Of a DNA stretch of 64,000 bases, positions 50,759-61,084 are shown piece by piece. The position numbers and the translations under genes were made by a program. The DNA comes from G965261775 sp965261775. Lineage in GTDB: Bacteria > Pseudomonadota > Gammaproteobacteria > Eutrophobiales > Eutrophobiaceae. The DNA is taken from positions 1,364,001-1,428,000 of the forward strand of contig OZ253477.1 in the NCBI GenBank assembly GCA_965261775.1. Reading direction: 5' to 3'. The notes under the pieces are model-generated. The model saw nothing but the letters and a program-made list of their open reading frames with translations, made no database searches and was not told the DNA's origin. Every line of letters begins with the position of its first letter. The first letter of the stretch is position 1.

Positions 50759-52162
50759 ATGAGTTCTGGAAAAATCATACAGATTATCGGCGCCGTACTG
50801 GATGTGAAATTTCCGGGCGGCGCGATACCGAAGATCTATGATGCCCTGCAGGTTGAGGGCGAGGGTATTAATACGACCCTGGAGGTGCAACAACAACTGG
50901 GGGATAATATCGTCAGAACCATTGCACTGGGTTCCACGGATGGCTTGCAACGCGGTTTATCTGTGATTAACACGGGGGCACCGATATCCGTCCCCGTGGG
51001 TTCCAAAACGCTGGGGCGTATCATGAATGTACTGGGTGAGGCGATTGACGAGGCCGGTCCCATTCAGACTGATGAAAGAATGGCGATTCATCGCAAAGCC
51101 CCCGAATTTACCGAACTCAGCCCCTCGACGGAACTGCTTGAAACCGGTATCAAGGTCATTGATCTGATTATCCCGTTTGCGAAAGGCGGCAAGGTTGGCC
51201 TGTTCGGCGGCGCTGGCGTTGGCAAAACGGTGAATATGATGGAACTCATCAACAATATCGCCACCCAGCATTCCGGGCTGTCCGTCTTTGTCGGGGTAGG
51301 CGAGCGTACCCGTGAGGGCAATGACTTCTACCATGAAATGCAGGAATCGGGTGTGGTCAATGTCAAAGAGTTTGAGAAATCCAAGGTATCTATGGTCTAC
51401 GGACAGATGAATGAACCGCCGGGGAACCGCCTCCGTGTCGCATTGACCGGTCTGACCCTGGCCGAAAAATTCCGTGACGAGGGACGTGACGTATTATTGT
51501 TCATTGATAACATCTACCGTTTCACTCTGGCGGGCGTTGAATGTTCCGCATTGCTCGGGCGTATGCCCTCTGCGGTCGGTTATCAGCCGACGCTGGCCGA
51601 GGAGATGGGCCGCTTGCAGGAACGTATTACCTCCACCAAAACCGGTTCGATCACATCAATTCAGGCCGTCTATGTTCCCGCGGATGATTTGACCGATCCG
51701 TCGCCGGCAACTACTTTTTCTCATCTGGATTCCACTGTGGTATTGTCCCGACAGATCGCCGAACTTGGCCTGTATCCCGCCATTGATCCGCTTGACTCCA
51801 CCAGCCGCCAGCTGGACCCGCTGGTTGTTGGTCAGGAGCACTACGATATCGCGCATGGGGTGCAGAATATTCTGCAACGCTACAAGGAATTGCGCGACAT
51901 CATCGCGATCCTCGGTATGGATGAATTATCGGAAGAGGACAAACTGGCCGTTGCCCGCGCCCGCAAGATTCAGCGTTTTTTGACCCAACCTTATTTTGTC
52001 GCCAAGGTATTTACCGGAATGGATGGTCAATACGTTCCGTTGAAAGAAACCCTGCGCGGTTTCAGGGAGATCATTGAAGGTCGGCATGACAGCCTTCCCG
52101 AACAGGCGTTCTATAATGTCGGAACCATTGACCACGCGATTGAAAAGGCGAAAACCCTGTAA
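50759..52162 (+). CDS. atpD: ATP synthase F1 subunit beta
   Basis: 467 residues. Walker A FGGAGVGKTVNMME, catalytic region GVGERTREGNDFYHEM and Walker B VLLFIDNIYRFTLAG; PSAVGYQPTLAEEMG is the classical block. Catalytic subunit. Confidence 0.98.
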   Translation: MSSGKIIQIIGAVLDVKFPGGAIPKIYDALQVEGEGINTTLEVQQQLGDNIVRTIALGSTDGLQRGLSVINTGAPISVPVGSKTLGRIMNVLGEAIDEAGPIQTDERMAIHRKAPEFTELSPSTELLETGIKVIDLIIPFAKGGKVGLFGGAGVGKTVNMMELINNIATQHSGLSVFVGVGERTREGNDFYHEMQESGVVNVKEFEKSKVSMVYGQMNEPPGNRLRVALTGLTLAEKFRDEGRDVLLFIDNIYRFTLAGVECSALLGRMPSAVGYQPTLAEEMGRLQERITSTKTGSITSIQAVYVPADDLTDPSPATTFSHLDSTVVLSRQIAELGLYPAIDPLDSTSRQLDPLVVGQEHYDIAHGVQNILQRYKELRDIIAILGMDELSEEDKLAVARARKIQRFLTQPYFVAKVFTGMDGQYVPLKETLRGFREIIEGRHDSLPEQAFYNVGTIDHAIEKAKTL

Positions 52163-52174
52163 GCTGGCGTAACG

Positions 52175-52603
52175 ATGAGCAATACCATTCATGTTGATAT
52201 TGTCAGTGCCGAGCACGAAATCTTCTCGGGCGAGGCTGAAATGGTCTTTGCCCCGGCCGAAATGGGCGAGGTTGGCATCGCGCACGGACACGCACCGCTG
52301 GTAACCAAAATGGGGCCAGGCGAGGTGAGGGTAAAAAACGCCGACGGCGATGAATCCGCTTTTTATGTTTCAGGGGGGATGCTTGAGGTGCAACCCAAAG
52401 TGGTTACCGTGCTTTCCGACACCGCGCAACGTGCCGAAGATCTGGATGAACAGGCCATCCTGAAAGCCAGAGAATCCGCTGAAAACGCCTTTCACGAAAA
52501 ATCGGATTCCATTGATTATGCCAAGGCGCGGGCGGCGCTCGCGGAAACGGCCGCCCAGTTACAGACACTTCAACGCCTGCGCCGCCGTGGCGGTCGTTCC
52601 TGA
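52175..52603 (+). CDS. atpC: ATP synthase F1 subunit epsilon
   Basis: 142 residues. N-terminal beta-sandwich with VDIVSAEHEIFSGEAEMV and GELGI-like GEVGIAHGHAPLVT, then a C-terminal helical hairpin that can inhibit rotation. Last atp gene; glmU follows after 118 bp. Confidence 0.97.
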   Translation: MSNTIHVDIVSAEHEIFSGEAEMVFAPAEMGEVGIAHGHAPLVTKMGPGEVRVKNADGDESAFYVSGGMLEVQPKVVTVLSDTAQRAEDLDEQAILKARESAENAFHEKSDSIDYAKARAALAETAAQLQTLQRLRRRGGRS

Positions 52604-52721
52604 ATGATCGCCGTCCCGAAGCGTTGCAGACCGTTCGGGCAAACACAATGGGCTGGTTCGAATACCTCAAAGGGTGGGCGTTAAAAACGATAATATCCGA
52701 TTACGGCACAGATATTGTCAA

Positions 52722-54077
52722 ATGAACCTCAGTATTATCATACTCGCAGGCGGTCGGGGAAAAAGGATGTATTCCGACAAGCCCAAGTCACTTCATACAC
52801 TGGCGGGAAAACCCCTTCTGGAACATGTCTATCGGACCGTGCAGACACTTGACCATCGCCAGATCTGCATTGTCTATGGCAACAAGCAACTTCTGGAGGC
52901 ATTCCCCGATTTCAAGGTGTCCTGGGTAAAGCAGGAAAAACCCCTTGGCACCGGACATGCTGTCAAACAGGCATTGCCGGAAATCCCGGATAACGATTAT
53001 GTCCTGACGCTTTACGGCGACGTCCCCCTGGCTCCCCGAGAGCAGTTTGTCCGGCTTGTTGAAGCGGCTTCTGAAACGGGTTTTTCCCTGTTGACCTCCC
53101 GGCTGGATGATCCGACCGGATACGGCCGGATCATCCGTAATGATAATGGCGATATCATCGCTGTTGTTGAAGAGCGGGACGCCACTAAAGCGCAACGCGG
53201 CCTGGACGAGGTCAATACCGGATTTATGGTGGTCAAAGCGGACCGACTAAAACAATGGATAAACGTTCTGGATAACGACAACCAACAGCATGAATATTAT
53301 CTGACAGATATTGTCGGCAAGGCGGTACAGGACAACATCAATATTGTATCCGTCATGGCCGGATCGGGTATTGAGTTGCGTGGCGTCAACACCCATTCAC
53401 AACTGGCCGAGGCCGAGTGTTATTACCGATCCGCACAGGCGCGACGCCTGATGGACGCTGGCGTCGGTATTATTGATCCCGCCCGCTTTGATTTACGCGG
53501 CGAACTCAAGACCGGACGGGATGTGAAAATCGATATCAACGTCATCATTGAGGGACATGTGGAACTGGGCAACAATGTCCACATCGGCGCCAACTGTCAT
53601 ATAAAAGACAGCGTCATTGGCAATAATGTCGGTATATTGGCCAATACCATGATTGACAACGCCACAATTAGCGATGCCTGCCGCATTGGCCCGTTTGCGC
53701 GGATCAGACCCGGGACGGTACTGGACCGGGACATACACATTGGTAATTTTGTAGAACTTAAAAAGACGACCATCGGAGAGGGTAGCAAAGCCAATCACCT
53801 GAGTTATCTCGGCGACAGTCTTATCGGGACAAATACCAATATCGGGGCGGGCACGATAACATGTAATTATGACGGCGCCCGTAAACATATCACCACGATA
53901 GGAAACAATGTGTTTATCGGATCACATGTGCAACTGGTGGCGCCGATCAGGGTTGAGGACGATGCGACGATTGCCGCTGGAACCACCGTCAGTAAGGATG
54001 TCCGAAAAAATGTGCTGGTGGTCGGGCGCCCGAGACAACGTGAGATAAAACACTGGAAACGCCCGCTTAAAGAGTGA
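52722..54077 (+). CDS. glmU: Bifunctional GlmU (UDP-GlcNAc pyrophosphorylase / GlcN-1-P acetyltransferase)
   Basis: 451 residues from the ATG at 52722; a longer frame from 52674 is not family-like. The N-terminal uridyltransferase has IILAGGRGKRMYSDKPKSLH and the C-terminal half is a left-handed beta-helix ending with IGAGTITCNYDGARKHIT. Makes UDP-GlcNAc for peptidoglycan and LPS. Its place after atpC is typical of gammaproteobacteria. Confidence 0.97.
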   Translation: MNLSIIILAGGRGKRMYSDKPKSLHTLAGKPLLEHVYRTVQTLDHRQICIVYGNKQLLEAFPDFKVSWVKQEKPLGTGHAVKQALPEIPDNDYVLTLYGDVPLAPREQFVRLVEAASETGFSLLTSRLDDPTGYGRIIRNDNGDIIAVVEERDATKAQRGLDEVNTGFMVVKADRLKQWINVLDNDNQQHEYYLTDIVGKAVQDNINIVSVMAGSGIELRGVNTHSQLAEAECYYRSAQARRLMDAGVGIIDPARFDLRGELKTGRDVKIDINVIIEGHVELGNNVHIGANCHIKDSVIGNNVGILANTMIDNATISDACRIGPFARIRPGTVLDRDIHIGNFVELKKTTIGEGSKANHLSYLGDSLIGTNTNIGAGTITCNYDGARKHITTIGNNVFIGSHVQLVAPIRVEDDATIAAGTTVSKDVRKNVLVVGRPRQREIKHWKRPLKE

Positions 54078-54081
54078 ACCC

Positions 54082-54882
54082 ATGAGAATCGGCTTTTATC
54101 AGTTCTCCCCTCGCTTTGGCGAACCGGAGCACAATTGCGAAAAGATCCTGAACGTGCTGAAAGACGTTGAGGCGGATCTGATTGTATTGCCCGAGCTTGC
54201 CTTGTCGGGTTATTATTTCAAGGATAAAGCCGAATCCTTACAGTACGCCGAAACGCCCGGACAGAGCGAGCGCCTGGATAAACTGATCAGACTCGCCAAA
54301 GACAGGGCGCTGCATCTGATCATCGGTTTCGCCGAAAGAAAAGGCAACCAGTGTTTTAACAGTGCCGCCTTGATTGGTCCCGGCGGCATTGAACATATCT
54401 ACCGAAAGGCACATTTATTCAATGAGGAAAAATTCTGGTTTGACAAGGGCGATACACCATTTACGGTGAATGATATTCACGGCGTAAAGATCGGCATCAT
54501 GATTTGCTTTGACTGGGCGTTTCCTGAGGTGATCAGGATACTGGCCCTGCAAGGCGCCCGGATTATCTGTCAACCGGCCAATCTGGTACTGTCTTTTTGT
54601 CAGCAGACCATGCTGACACGCTGTTTTGAAAACAGGGTATTTGCGATCACCGCTAACCGTTACGGCACGGACAGGCGACCGCACGGCAATTTGAAATTTA
54701 CCGGAAAGAGCCAGCTTGTTGCGCCGTGCGGGAAATTATTGCATCGTGCGTTGTCGCAACGGGAAGCGTTATTTATTACCGACGTCAATCCGAATGATGC
54801 CGACAATAAAATGATCACCGCCCACAACGACCTGTTCCAGGATAGACGACCCGGGCTTTACTCGGCGCTGGTCAGTAAATGA
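54082..54882 (+). CDS. Carbon-nitrogen hydrolase (nitrilase superfamily)
   Basis: 266 residues. The catalytic triad is visible: Glu in LIVLPELALSGYYF, Lys in YRKAHLFNEE and Cys in GIMICFDWAFPEV. An amidase of the omega-amidase/N-carbamoylase type is likely; substrate unknown. It starts 4 bp after glmU and overlaps the rraA-like gene by 4 bp, so the three are co-translated. Confidence 0.9.
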   Translation: MRIGFYQFSPRFGEPEHNCEKILNVLKDVEADLIVLPELALSGYYFKDKAESLQYAETPGQSERLDKLIRLAKDRALHLIIGFAERKGNQCFNSAALIGPGGIEHIYRKAHLFNEEKFWFDKGDTPFTVNDIHGVKIGIMICFDWAFPEVIRILALQGARIICQPANLVLSFCQQTMLTRCFENRVFAITANRYGTDRRPHGNLKFTGKSQLVAPCGKLLHRALSQREALFITDVNPNDADNKMITAHNDLFQDRRPGLYSALVSK

Positions 54883-55355
54883 GCTTCTCGACAGCAGACC
54901 TCTATGATAAACACACGGATGCCCTGCAGGTGGCCACGCCCGTGTTCAACGACTATGGCGGCAGGAAGCGATTTTCCGGACCGGCTTCAACAGTCCGGGT
55001 ATTTGAAGACAATTCTCTGGTCAGGCAGGCATTGGAAGAAGCTGGCAACGGCAGAGTGCTGGTGGTTGATGGCGGTGCCTCTTTACGGTGCGCACTGATC
55101 GGAGACATACTGGCGGCACTGGCTGGAGATAACGGCTGGGAGGGCATCATTATCTATGGCTGCATCCGGGACTCGGCGACCATCTCCGGCATGAATATCG
55201 GCCTCAAGGCACTCAATACCAATCCGCGCAAAAGCGTCAAAAGGAATACCGGAGAGCGGGATATTAAAATCCATTTTGCCGACGTAACCATCAATCCCGG
55301 CAATTACATTTATGCCGACGAAGACGGCGTACTCGTCGCACGACTTTCACTGTAG
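54879..55355 (+). CDS. rraA: RraA family protein
   Basis: 158 residues. The conserved block is VLVVDGGASLRCALIGDILA...GIIIYGCIRDS, holding the G-x20-R-D metal/oxoacid site. RraA in E. coli inhibits RNase E; relatives are oxaloacetate or HMG aldolases. The length and start (STADLYDKHTDALQVATPVF) suit the RraA branch. Confidence 0.9.
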   Translation: MSFSTADLYDKHTDALQVATPVFNDYGGRKRFSGPASTVRVFEDNSLVRQALEEAGNGRVLVVDGGASLRCALIGDILAALAGDNGWEGIIIYGCIRDSATISGMNIGLKALNTNPRKSVKRNTGERDIKIHFADVTINPGNYIYADEDGVLVARLSL

Positions 55356-55576
55356 GGAAGTGCATAAATACCACAAAAACAGGCTGATTGAAGAAGCATT
55401 GCTCGCATTCAAGCAGAGGAGATTGCCAAAAAAAATGGATAAGCAGAATGTCCGTATAATCGAAATTCTTGCCGATACGGGCAACCGCTATGAATCCAGG
55501 GCTACTCTCCCATCGTGTTGATATCCCACTGAATCTCTAATGAGGCCGGCAGAAATGCCCCGCAAAGACTACGAAC

Positions 55577-56278
55577 ATGATTGTAATCAATAAAAGAGAA
55601 CAGCGCACAGGACCCTTAAGTTACCTCCTGTTGTTTGCGGGTTGCATTTTGGTTTGCGGTTTACTGTTTGCCTACCGTGGGGGGGCGACCTGGTTTTTAT
55701 CCGTGAACTGGTCAAAACTATCAATATCAGACTGGCTTGCCATCGGCATCATTTTCATACCGGCATTTTTTTTACAATACTATTTTCTGCTGTTGCTACG
55801 CTACAGCGCACTCAGATATCTGGTATTCCGACTGATACCGATACTGTGGTTATGTGCTAACGGTCTGGTTGCCATACATAAATTTATCAGCTGGACAACC
55901 GATATTGCCCCTTCGGCAGGGTGGATATCGGTGAATGATCTGTTCGGTTATCTGTTGGGTATAGCCTTTTCGCCCCTGCTGCTCGGCAGTGGCATGATCA
56001 TAGCGATACTTGATATCAGCAGTAATTCACTGATATCAATTTGCCTTTATGTCGGCATGGCGCTGAAAGTGATTAATATTTCGTCACCGGATATCATTTC
56101 CTATACCATAGATTTTTCAAGGTTTTTATGGGATTTAATGTCAAATTCATTTGTACAACAAATATTGTCAGAGAATACAAACAGGCAGGATTTTTTACAC
56201 TTCAATCTGTTGAGCACCTTCCGTTTTCCCTATTGGGTGCAGAATCTGGGGTATAGTCTGACCTGCATAACTATTTAA
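55577..56278 (+). CDS. Hypothetical multi-pass membrane protein
   Basis: 233 residues with about five or six hydrophobic helices and few charged residues. Not recognised. It is separated from rraA by 220 bp without a gene and ends 130 bp before the convergent hemL stop. Inner-membrane location is likely. Confidence 0.65.
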   Translation: MIVINKREQRTGPLSYLLLFAGCILVCGLLFAYRGGATWFLSVNWSKLSISDWLAIGIIFIPAFFLQYYFLLLLRYSALRYLVFRLIPILWLCANGLVAIHKFISWTTDIAPSAGWISVNDLFGYLLGIAFSPLLLGSGMIIAILDISSNSLISICLYVGMALKVINISSPDIISYTIDFSRFLWDLMSNSFVQQILSENTNRQDFLHFNLLSTFRFPYWVQNLGYSLTCITI

Positions 56279-56408
56279 AGAGGGATCTGCCACCATATTG
56301 ACCAACTCATGAACGGATTGATCTGTCACTTTACATCATGCTCATTTGCAGCTTTTCATGATTCTCCACACTTTTCCCGGTCGGTAGCGTGAACCCCCTT
56401 AATCAATT

Positions 56409-57692
56409 CTACTGATACATTAATCTGGAAAAGACCCTGCCCGCTATTGCGATGGTGTCGTCAATGTACCTGTCGTCGTGAGCGATGGAGACGAAGCCGG
56501 CCTCACAGGATGATGGTGCAAGGTAAACACCGCGTTCAAGCATACCGTGAAAGAATTTGACAAAACGGGCGGTATCGCATTGCATCACCTGTTGCAACGA
56601 GGTGATATGCGGTTCTTCGGTGAAAAAGAAACCAAACATACCGCCGACATGGTTTGTCGCCAGAGGGATATCAGAGTCAACGGCCTGTTGTTTCAGCCCC
56701 TCCACAAGCCTTTCTGTCCTGGTGGACAAGGCATCGAAAAAACCGTCTGCGGAGATAAGTTCCAGCGTGCACAGACCCGCTTCCATCGCGACCGGATTGC
56801 CAGATAACGTCCCTGCCTGATAGACCGGGCCATCGGGAGCGATATGATCCATGATCGCTTTTTTGCCGCCAAACGCGCCGACCGGCATACCGCCACCCAC
56901 CACCTTGCCCAGCACGGTCAGATCCGGCGTGATATTGTAAAGAGACTGCGCGCCACCGAGTGCGACCCGAAAGCCCGTCATAACCTCGTCAAAGACAAGC
57001 AATGCGCGGTACTCGTCACACAGGTTTCTTAATGTATTGAGAAATTCAACGGTGCCGGGGATACAGTTCATATTGCCCGCTATCGGCTCAACAATAATCA
57101 GTGCGATCTGGTCGCCCTCATTGGCAAAAACTGTTTTGACCGCTTCAATATCATTAAATGGCAGCGTTATCGTATGTTGGGCAAGGTCGGCAGGCACGCC
57201 CGGCGATGTCGGCACACCCAGCGTCAGGGCACCAGAACCAGCCTTGACCAGCAAGGAGTCCGCATGCCCGTGATAACAGCCATCAAATTTGATCAGCTTA
57301 TCCCGTCCGGTATAGCCTCGGGCAAGGCGAATGGCGCTCATCGCCGCTTCGGTGCCCGAATTGACCATGCGGACTTTTTCCACCGATGGAATCAACTCAC
57401 ATATCCTGCGGGCAATTCGCGTTTCTGTTTCCGTCGGCGCACCAAAACTCAGGCCGTTCGCGGCCGCTTCCTGAACGGCTTTGACAACCTCAGGATGGGC
57501 ATGTCCCAGTATCATCGCCCCCCATGAACCGACATAGTCAATGTACCGTCCGCCTTCGATATCATACAGACAGGCTCCCTGCCCCCGCTCAAAAAATACC
57601 GGCGTACCGGAGACTGCCTTGAACGCCCGTACCGGTGAATTAACACCACCCGGGATATATTTTTTTGCCTCGATAAATGCGTTCTCAGTCAT
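56409..57692 (-). CDS. hemL: Glutamate-1-semialdehyde 2,1-aminomutase
   Basis: 427 residues. Start KKYIPGGVNSPVRAFKAV, PLP-binding region LVFDEVMTGFRVALGG and the lysine in LTVLGKVVGGGMPVGAFGG. Makes 5-aminolevulinate in the C5 haem pathway. It overlaps thiE by 4 bp; hemL with thiE and thiD is a common proteobacterial arrangement. Confidence 0.97.
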   Translation of the reverse strand: MTENAFIEAKKYIPGGVNSPVRAFKAVSGTPVFFERGQGACLYDIEGGRYIDYVGSWGAMILGHAHPEVVKAVQEAAANGLSFGAPTETETRIARRICELIPSVEKVRMVNSGTEAAMSAIRLARGYTGRDKLIKFDGCYHGHADSLLVKAGSGALTLGVPTSPGVPADLAQHTITLPFNDIEAVKTVFANEGDQIALIIVEPIAGNMNCIPGTVEFLNTLRNLCDEYRALLVFDEVMTGFRVALGGAQSLYNITPDLTVLGKVVGGGMPVGAFGGKKAIMDHIAPDGPVYQAGTLSGNPVAMEAGLCTLELISADGFFDALSTRTERLVEGLKQQAVDSDIPLATNHVGGMFGFFFTEEPHITSLQQVMQCDTARFVKFFHGMLERGVYLAPSSCEAGFVSIAHDDRYIDDTIAIAGRVFSRLMYQ

Positions 57693-58318
57693 TGTTCAAA
57701 TAAAGATTGATAAGCCCTTGCTGTTTTCGCGATATCCGTCGCCGCGTAAAGGCCGTTTGCAACGGCCAGACAATCCGCGCCACTGGCGATCAACGCCCCC
57801 CCGTTCTCAGGCGTGACGCCGCCGACAGCAACAATCGGTATCGTCAATACTGTTCTGGCGCATCTTAATAAATCGGTGTCCGCCCTCGGCGCATCAGGTT
57901 TCGTCACGGACGGGAAAAAAGCGCCAAAGGCAATATAGTCGGCGCCGTCAAGTTGCGCCGCAACGGCGCGCTCCAGGCTATTATAGCAGGATATGCCGAT
58001 CAATTTATTGCCAAGCACCTCTCTGGCGACAGTGATGTCCGCGTCATCTCTGCCCAGATGTACACCATCGGCGTTGATATCGGCCGCCAGTGCTGGATCA
58101 TCATTAACGATGAAGAACGTTTCATACTGTTGACACAGATTCTGTATTCTGGCGGCCAGCACCCTCTTACGCCGCTTCTGCTGGCTTTTATTCCGGTACT
58201 GTAACAGCGTAACACCCGCATCGAGTATTTTTTCGGTCTTTTCCAGCAGTTTCTCCTCCGCCGGGCAATCGCAGTTGATGATGGCGTAAATCCCGCGTAT
58301 GTGCTTGATATTCACCAT
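57689..58318 (-). CDS. thiE: Thiamine-phosphate synthase
   Basis: 209 residues, TIM barrel. LQYRNKS near the start, NADGVHLGRDD and PIVAVGGVTPEN are the substrate-binding motifs. Joins HMP-PP and thiazole phosphate. It overlaps thiD by 7 bp and hemL by 4 bp. Confidence 0.96.
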   Translation of the reverse strand: MVNIKHIRGIYAIINCDCPAEEKLLEKTEKILDAGVTLLQYRNKSQQKRRKRVLAARIQNLCQQYETFFIVNDDPALAADINADGVHLGRDDADITVAREVLGNKLIGISCYNSLERAVAAQLDGADYIAFGAFFPSVTKPDAPRADTDLLRCARTVLTIPIVAVGGVTPENGGALIASGADCLAVANGLYAATDIAKTARAYQSLFEQ

Positions 58319-59106
58319 CTGGCGAGATCAAAAAAACGATTGGGAAGTGTTTGCCCTTTTCCCGATTTCAATCCATGCTTCAAGGTGTTCCAGGTAAATT
58401 CCTGGGCCTCTTTGACCGCTCCCGGGACATCACAACCGAGTGCCAGTTGCGCGGCAATGCGTGCGGACAAAGTGCAACCTGATCCATGAAATTCTCCTTC
58501 CAGGCGATCCCATCGATATTTGTACGATGCGCCATCGTTCAAATACAATCTGTTAACAACGTCGGTTGTCTTTTCATGCACTCCGGTAATGAACACATTC
58601 TCGGCCCCCGACGAGAGCAACATTCCAGCGGCGGCTTCTGGATTATCCGCGCCAGATAAAAGCCGCGCTTCTTCGCTGTTGGGTGTGACAACTTTGCTCA
58701 ACGGTGACAAATGCGACAGGAGTGTTTCACAAACAGCCTTGTCGGAAAATAAAGTACCGGAACCGGAACGGATAATCGGGTCAAGCACAATGGGAAACGG
58801 TTTATCGCGGAGTTGTGCCTGCGCGGCCCTGATCAGCCCGGTATCGCCGAATACGCCCAGCTTGCAGGCACTGATTTCAAAATCCGCCATAACGAGCTGG
58901 AGTTGCTTTTTGAAAGCTGCCGGATTTTGCGGGATAATTGCCGCGAGACACTGCGTATTTTGAGCCGTCAGGCAAGTAATTACCGAAACAGGGTAACAGC
59001 CGGCGGCGGCGACACTTTCCATGTCCGCCTGAATACCGGCACCCCCGCAAGGGTCGTGTCCGGCAATGATCAATACAACGGGTTTTTGGAAATTACTATT
59101 GGTCAT
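58312..59106 (-). CDS. thiD: Hydroxymethylpyrimidine/phosphomethylpyrimidine kinase
   Basis: 264 residues from the ATG at 59106; an upstream ATG at 59142 would add 12 residues and cannot be excluded. Family motifs are IAGHDPCGGAGIQADMES and the phosphate-binding end HGSGCTLSARIAAQL. Supplies HMP-PP to ThiE encoded next. No TPP riboswitch was recognised in the short gap upstream. Confidence 0.95.
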   Translation of the reverse strand: MTNSNFQKPVVLIIAGHDPCGGAGIQADMESVAAAGCYPVSVITCLTAQNTQCLAAIIPQNPAAFKKQLQLVMADFEISACKLGVFGDTGLIRAAQAQLRDKPFPIVLDPIIRSGSGTLFSDKAVCETLLSHLSPLSKVVTPNSEEARLLSGADNPEAAAGMLLSSGAENVFITGVHEKTTDVVNRLYLNDGASYKYRWDRLEGEFHGSGCTLSARIAAQLALGCDVPGAVKEAQEFTWNTLKHGLKSGKGQTLPNRFFDLARW

Positions 59107-59168
59107 TAAGAAAGGATATTCTACACGCAGTGATTCATCCAATCCGAGTAATTAAACAGTGACAGGTT

Positions 59169-59339
59169 ATGCCAATGAAACAATATATGTGTGTGATATG
59201 TGGTTTTGTGTATGATGAAGAGAAGGGTTATCCCGATGATGATATTGCGCCTGATACGCGGTGGGAAGACGTTCCCCCGAACTGGGTCTGCCCGGATTGC
59301 GGTGCCAGAAAAGAAGAATTTGAAATGATAGAAATCTGA
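59169..59339 (+). CDS. Rubredoxin
   Basis: 56 residues from the ATG at 59169, or 54 from the in-frame ATG at 59175. The iron site is complete: CVICGFVYDE and WVCPDCGARKEEFE, with the family core GYPDDDIAPDTRWEDVP. Small one-electron carrier. It is divergent from thiD and converges with hemJ, whose stop begins 2 bp away. It could serve the rubrerythrin system elsewhere in the window, but alkane hydroxylase or other partners are equally possible. Confidence 0.96.
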   Translation: MPMKQYMCVICGFVYDEEKGYPDDDIAPDTRWEDVPPNWVCPDCGARKEEFEMIEI

Positions 59340-59340
59340 A

Positions 59341-59772
59341 TCAAAAAGGACGAATAACAGCCAGGATGACGATGACGACCAGAAACAGAACGGGGACCTC
59401 GTTGAACCAGCGGTACCAGATATGGCCGTGCTTATTGCGGTCATACTTGAAATCCCGCAGTAAAAGCCAGCACCAGCCTTGGTAGGCCAAAAGCAACGCG
59501 ACGACGAATAACTTGATATGCAACCATATCTGACCACCGTACCTATCAAAGCCGTTGACCGCTAATAACCACATACCGAAAACCAGTGTCAGCAGGGCGC
59601 CCGGTACGGTAATACCATAAAAAAGTTTGCGTTCCATTACCTTGAAGCGATCAATGCTGATCTGATCATCACTCATGGCATGATAGACGAACAGCCGGGG
59701 CAGATAAAACAGACCCGCGAACCAGGTCACCATGAAGATGAGATGCAACGCCTTAAGCCAGAGAGCTGACAT
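59341..59772 (-). CDS. hemJ: Protoporphyrinogen IX oxidase HemJ
   Basis: 143 residues, four membrane helices. The family opening WLKALHLIFMVTWFAGLFYL with its haem-ligand histidine, then FVYHA and WLHIKLFVV, is clear. Oxidises protoporphyrinogen IX in haem synthesis; functional link to hemL nearby. It replaces HemG/HemY in many proteobacteria. Confidence 0.94.
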   Translation of the reverse strand: MSALWLKALHLIFMVTWFAGLFYLPRLFVYHAMSDDQISIDRFKVMERKLFYGITVPGALLTLVFGMWLLAVNGFDRYGGQIWLHIKLFVVALLLAYQGWCWLLLRDFKYDRNKHGHIWYRWFNEVPVLFLVVIVILAVIRPF

Positions 59773-60018
59773 AATAACCCGAATAATTCATAAAGAATGT
59801 TGGAAACAGTATCAGGCGAGGATACCGGATCCTTTCAGAATAACAATGAATAAAACCATACAGATTCTTTTTGTCGGCGCTAATATAATAAACACTTCCG
59901 TAAAGCAGCGGGATACCCTGTATGGCAACTGTCCTGTCCGTATAAGGGACACGAACCCGGGTCCGTTGCGGATAACGAACTATACTTAAACTCAACGATA
60001 TCAAAACAGAACAACGAG

Positions 60019-61068
60019 ATGACTTCAATTAATATTGGCATAGTTGGCGCTACCGGGTATACCGGCGGCGAATTGATGCGTTTACTATGTGGGCATCCCA
60101 ATGCTACTTTAAGGGTAGCGACGTCCGATGCGGAAAAGGGCCAGCGTGTGTCCGATGTTTTTCCGGGTTTGAGAATGTTTACGGCGCTTCAATTTGAAGA
60201 GCACCTCAGCACTCAGCTTGAATTATGTGATCTGATTTTTTTCGCGACACCGCATGCTACGGCCATGCGCCAGGTGACTGGACTGCTCGATTCGGGGTGC
60301 AGGATTATTGATTTATCCGCCGACTTCAGGATTAAGGACATTGCTGTGTGGGAAAAATGGTATAAGGTAAAACACGCCTGTCCTGGCCTGGTTAAAGAGG
60401 CGGTGTACGGTTTGCCCGAATTACATCGGGAAGCGATAAAGGGTGCAAAACTGGTCGCCAATCCTGGTTGTTATGCCACGGCAACGATACTGGCGTTACT
60501 GCCTGTTATCAAAAACAAGTTGATAAACCCTGCCGACATTATCGTTGACGCCAAGTCGGGGGTCAGTGGCGCTGGTCGGCAGGCCATACCGGCAACCCGG
60601 TTTTCGGAAATATCTGAATCATTCAGTGCCTACAGCGCTTCCGGCCACAGACATTTGCCAGAGATTGTACAGATCCTGGATTCAGTGCAAAGTGACAGTG
60701 ACGTTAATATCAATCTGACGTTTGTCCCGCATCTGCTACCGTTAAATCGCGGCATCCATATCACCGCCTACGTCAAACCAGTTGATTATACGGTCGATAT
60801 GCAGAACTGCTACAGCGATTTTTACGAACATGAATATTTTGTCGATGTTCTGCCACCGGGCGGTCACCCCGAAACGGGGTCGGTCAGGGGGACCAATATA
60901 TGTCGGCTATCCCTGCATCCATCCAGGCGCACCTCACAACCGGCGGTTATACTGGCGGTGATCGATAATCTGACCAAGGGCGCCGCCGGGCAGGCAATAC
61001 AAAATATGAACTTGATGTTTGGTCTGGATGAGGCGACCGGTCTGACTCATCCGGGATTTACTCCTTAA
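60019..61068 (+). CDS. argC: N-acetyl-gamma-glutamyl-phosphate reductase
   Basis: 349 residues. NADP motif GIVGATGYTGGELMRLL and the catalytic cysteine in VANPGCYATATILAL. Third step of arginine synthesis. The other arg genes are not in the window. DUF6776 follows after 16 bp. Confidence 0.97.
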   Translation: MTSINIGIVGATGYTGGELMRLLCGHPNATLRVATSDAEKGQRVSDVFPGLRMFTALQFEEHLSTQLELCDLIFFATPHATAMRQVTGLLDSGCRIIDLSADFRIKDIAVWEKWYKVKHACPGLVKEAVYGLPELHREAIKGAKLVANPGCYATATILALLPVIKNKLINPADIIVDAKSGVSGAGRQAIPATRFSEISESFSAYSASGHRHLPEIVQILDSVQSDSDVNINLTFVPHLLPLNRGIHITAYVKPVDYTVDMQNCYSDFYEHEYFVDVLPPGGHPETGSVRGTNICRLSLHPSRRTSQPAVILAVIDNLTKGAAGQAIQNMNLMFGLDEATGLTHPGFTP

Positions 61069-61084
61069 CGACGGCTCTGCGGAT

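Noticed and set aside
55312..55521. 69-codon frame overlapping the end of rraA
   Set aside because: Begins inside rraA, has no ribosome binding site and no recognisable product.
58312..59170. TPP riboswitch upstream of thiD
   Set aside because: The gap to rubredoxin is about 60 bp and lacks the conserved thi-box words.
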